The notes under the pieces: model-generated | What the model was told of the DNA's origin: nothing | The model's input: the letters and a program-made list of their open reading frames with translations, nothing else | Database searches by the model: none | Source: Porticoccaceae bacterium | GTDB lineage: Bacteria; Pseudomonadota; Gammaproteobacteria; Pseudomonadales; Porticoccaceae | Assembly (NCBI GenBank): GCA_002591625.1 | Contig: PCDB01000028.1 | Span: forward strand, 1-7,089 | Direction: 5' to 3' | Length of the DNA stretch: 7,089 nt | In this document: positions 5,764 to 7,089 of the stretch, piece after piece | Layout of the letters: every line of letters begins with the position of its first letter | Numbering within the stretch: position 1 is the first letter of the stretch | Translations under genes and position numbers: made by a program

Positions 5764-6824
5764 GAGGAAATAATACCTTCTTCCAATAAGCGAGCTATTG
5801 TCGCATTCATGATTGATTCGAAGTGCTGACGATCCGGAATATTAAAATTGCCTCCATCCAGCATGTTATTTGCTGGGTAGATGTGTTTGTTGCTGTAGGT
5901 AGATGCAAACAGTTCTAGGCGCTGTCGCGCAAGCATGTTGATCATTCCGGGCCGACTTCGAGCCGAGCGAAGCGCGCAAAGATCAATTTCTGCATTAGCG
6001 CACATTGATTCGCCTGTGTCCGATTCGGCTAGGACTCTACCAGTGTAGTCCAAAATCATTGACCCACCATCGGTAGAGGACGAGGGGATATCTATACCAG
6101 CAATTCCGGCGCTGTTGGCCGACAAAATATAAGTCATATTTTCATATGCTCTGGCTCTTTTTGCCACCTGTTTTGGAGTTAAAGACGGGCTACCAACTTC
6201 GCTCGATGAATGACAAATAATTTCTGCTCCGCGCAAAGCAAGTGCTCGGGCAATCTCAGGAAAAAGGATCTCCTCTGAGGCAATCGCTGCCAGATTGCCG
6301 ATATCAGTATTTACTACTGGAAACAGTGAATCTTCTCCGTATAGATCGATATAACGTTCAAGAAGATCATGTGGTGTTGGGGAGTACATAGAGATCAGAC
6401 GCCGGTATCGCAAAATTATATTTCCGTTTGGGGCAATAATGAAACTAGTTTGAAAATAGATTTTTGGAAAATTATCATCTAGCTCATAGACGTTGCCAGA
6501 TAAGTAAACGCCGTTATCTTGTGCGACTTTGCTCAGTTTCTCATACTCCTCACCGTCGGGACTGATGCAAGCGCGGCTAGCCCAGTCCATTATAGGCTCT
6601 CCCATCGGGAAACCAGTGAGGAAATATTCCGGAAGCACCACCAACTTGGTTACCAGTCCGCTGAACGAATTGATGAAGATCTTGCTTCCAGCAATAAGCT
6701 TGTTCAATTCTTCAATTGTCTGACTCATTTGCCGTCTGATTAATGTTGTTGTTTCCAGATTGTTAATCGCGCGACAAGTGGTTTGAAGGGCTAGTCCGGC
6801 AAATACGTTTGGAGCTTTGGTCAT
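5760..6824 (-). CDS. Nitrilase-superfamily (carbon-nitrogen hydrolase) protein with non-standard active site
   Basis: A 354-residue cytosolic protein with the CN-hydrolase fold. It begins with the usual first strand, GLALQTTCRAINN (10-22), then KLVVLPEYFLTGFP (60-73) carrying the catalytic Glu66. IILRYRRLI (136-144) is the segment that normally ends 'yRK', so the catalytic Lys position is Arg142. IGNLAAIASEEILFPEIARALALRGAE (175-201) is the nucleophile region, normally 'G.liC.d..fPE.aR', so the Cys position is Ser183 (TCA, 6278-6276). Downstream, RARAYENMTYILSANSAG (223-240) and STDGGSMILDYTGRVLAES (250-268) fit the family well. The ATG at 6824 has AGGAA 7 bases upstream; the internal Met33 would lose the first strand. 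It is probably the first gene of the minus-strand series. I vaguely recall relatives with a similar 'ASEEI' segment, so the change may mark a whole branch. Normal nitrilase or amidase chemistry is doubtful; substrate unknown. Confidence 0.85.
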   Translation of the reverse strand: MTKAPNVFAGLALQTTCRAINNLETTTLIRRQMSQTIEELNKLIAGSKIFINSFSGLVTKLVVLPEYFLTGFPMGEPIMDWASRACISPDGEEYEKLSKVAQDNGVYLSGNVYELDDNFPKIYFQTSFIIAPNGNIILRYRRLISMYSPTPHDLLERYIDLYGEDSLFPVVNTDIGNLAAIASEEILFPEIARALALRGAEIICHSSSEVGSPSLTPKQVAKRARAYENMTYILSANSAGIAGIDIPSSSTDGGSMILDYTGRVLAESDTGESMCANAEIDLCALRSARSRPGMINMLARQRLELFASTYSNKHIYPANNMLDGGNFNIPDRQHFESIMNATIARLLEEGIISS

Positions 6825-6831
6825 GTGCGAG

Positions 6832-6836
6832 TTCCT
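6832..6836 (-). promoter_or_regulatory. Ribosome binding site of the nitrilase-like gene
   Basis: AGGAA on the minus strand with 7 bases to the ATG at 6824. It supports the long start, which keeps the first core strand of the fold, over internal methionines. Confidence 0.6.
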
Positions 6837-6837
6837 G

Positions 6838-6876
6838 CTAAAAGCTATTGACTAAAGTGGGAAAAGTTTTTTCCAT
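6838..6876 (-). other. 12-codon leader mini-ORF upstream of the nitrilase-like gene
   Basis: An ATG at 6876 opens a 12-codon frame (MEKTFPTLVNSF) that ends with TAG at 6840-6838, directly before the ribosome site of the nitrilase-like gene. Upstream of this ATG there is only a weak AGAG. It contains no run of one amino acid that would point to classical attenuation. It could be a leader peptide or a chance frame. Confidence 0.2.
6860..6874. repeat. Inverted repeat in the 5' leader, possible operator
   Basis: GGAAAA (6860-6865) and TTTTCC (6869-6874) form a perfect 6-bp inverted repeat with a 3-base centre, about 36 bases upstream of the nitrilase-like start codon. It overlaps the leader mini-ORF start. 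It might bind a dimeric regulator or fold in the leader RNA. The A/T-rich arms make chance occurrence quite possible. Confidence 0.25.
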
Positions 6877-6993
6877 GATAACTCTGCAAAAATAAAATTT
6901 CTTGATGCGCGGAGTAAAAATTGGCGGCTGATTTATATCGCAATAGCATAATTTGATTTTGCGTCTCGTAAGTCGGGCCCTTTAAATTATTTT
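6877..6993 (-). promoter_or_regulatory. Upstream region likely to hold the operon promoter (no box assigned)
   Basis: This A+T-rich stretch separates the possible upstream gene tail from the nitrilase-like leader, so the promoter of the minus-strand series should be here or nearby. I see loose TATGCT- and TATAAAT-like hexamers on the minus strand, but none is paired with a good -35 at 16-18 bases, so I assign no box. No regulator gene is inside the window. Confidence 0.3.
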
Positions 6994-7089
6994 TTAGCGC
7001 TGCAGGTTTAGGTTGCCTTTTAATTTAGTTTCCGCAGTATTTTTTGGCTTTGGTGAAACAGCTACCCTAGAACCGATATCGGCATTACT
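6994..7089 (-). CDS. Possible C-terminal tail of an upstream gene (runs off window end)
   Basis: On the minus strand one frame is open from the last base of the window for 31 codons to a TAA at 6996-6994; the other two frames hit stops within the first nine codons. The residues (beginning SNADIGSRVAVSPKP) are polar, rich in Lys, Asn and Pro, and match no family I know. It may be the disordered end of a protein encoded beyond the window, or a chance open stretch. Confidence 0.25.
   Translation of the reverse strand, partial: SNADIGSRVAVSPKPKNTAETKLKGNLNLQR

Noticed and set aside
5760..6824. Frameshift or decay of the nitrilase-like gene as the cause of its altered active site.
   Set aside because: The frame is intact over the full family length, and residues on both sides of Arg142 and Ser183 keep the family pattern.
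1..7089. Defence system, CRISPR, mobile element, toxin-antitoxin or prophage content.
   Set aside because: No nuclease, helicase, transposase, integrase or repeat array is visible; all sizeable genes are metabolic enzymes or a transporter.

Overview
The window looks like bacterial DNA, probably from a proteobacterium. It has compact gene packing, Shine-Dalgarno starts, moderate G+C (mid-40s by eye) and a mix of oxidoreductases, alpha/beta hydrolases and a Bcr/CflA-type exporter. A marine or soil gammaproteobacterium is my guess, but no marker gene is present, so the taxon is inference. I see no RNA genes, CRISPR array, transposase or integrase.

Layout. Positions 1-456 (+) hold the C-terminal part of an alpha/beta hydrolase cut off by the window start. 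Positions 457-758 are a non-coding spacer between convergent genes, with one small hairpin. From 6824 down to 759, all genes lie on the minus strand and read in this order: a nitrilase-superfamily protein (6824-5760), a 34-codon candidate small ORF (5763-5659), a GlcD/VAO-type FAD-linked oxidoreductase (5669-4083), an alpha/beta-hydrolase-fold protein (4043-3180), a zinc-independent MDR NADP-dependent reductase (3134-2136), and a 12-TM MFS exporter starting at TTG (1985-759). Gaps are 90 bp (almost filled by the small ORF), 39, 45 and 150 bp, so this is probably one transcription unit, with the MFS gene perhaps semi-independent. Upstream (6825-7089) lie a 5' leader with an inverted repeat and a 12-codon mini-ORF, then a possible tail of another minus-strand gene.

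How the genes may work together. The set (amide/nitrile-hydrolase fold, flavin oxidase, alpha/beta fold, enone reductase, efflux pump) resembles a small-molecule catabolic or modifying operon with its own exporter; the substrate cannot be read from the sequence. The most notable point is that three proteins with hydrolase folds lack expected catalytic residues. The nitrilase-like protein has Ser in place of the nucleophilic Cys and Arg in place of the catalytic Lys. The operon's alpha/beta hydrolase has Ala at the nucleophile elbow and no evident acid or His. The partial hydrolase appears to have Arg where the catalytic His is expected. Together with the hidden small ORF, this is the best candidate for something undescribed here.
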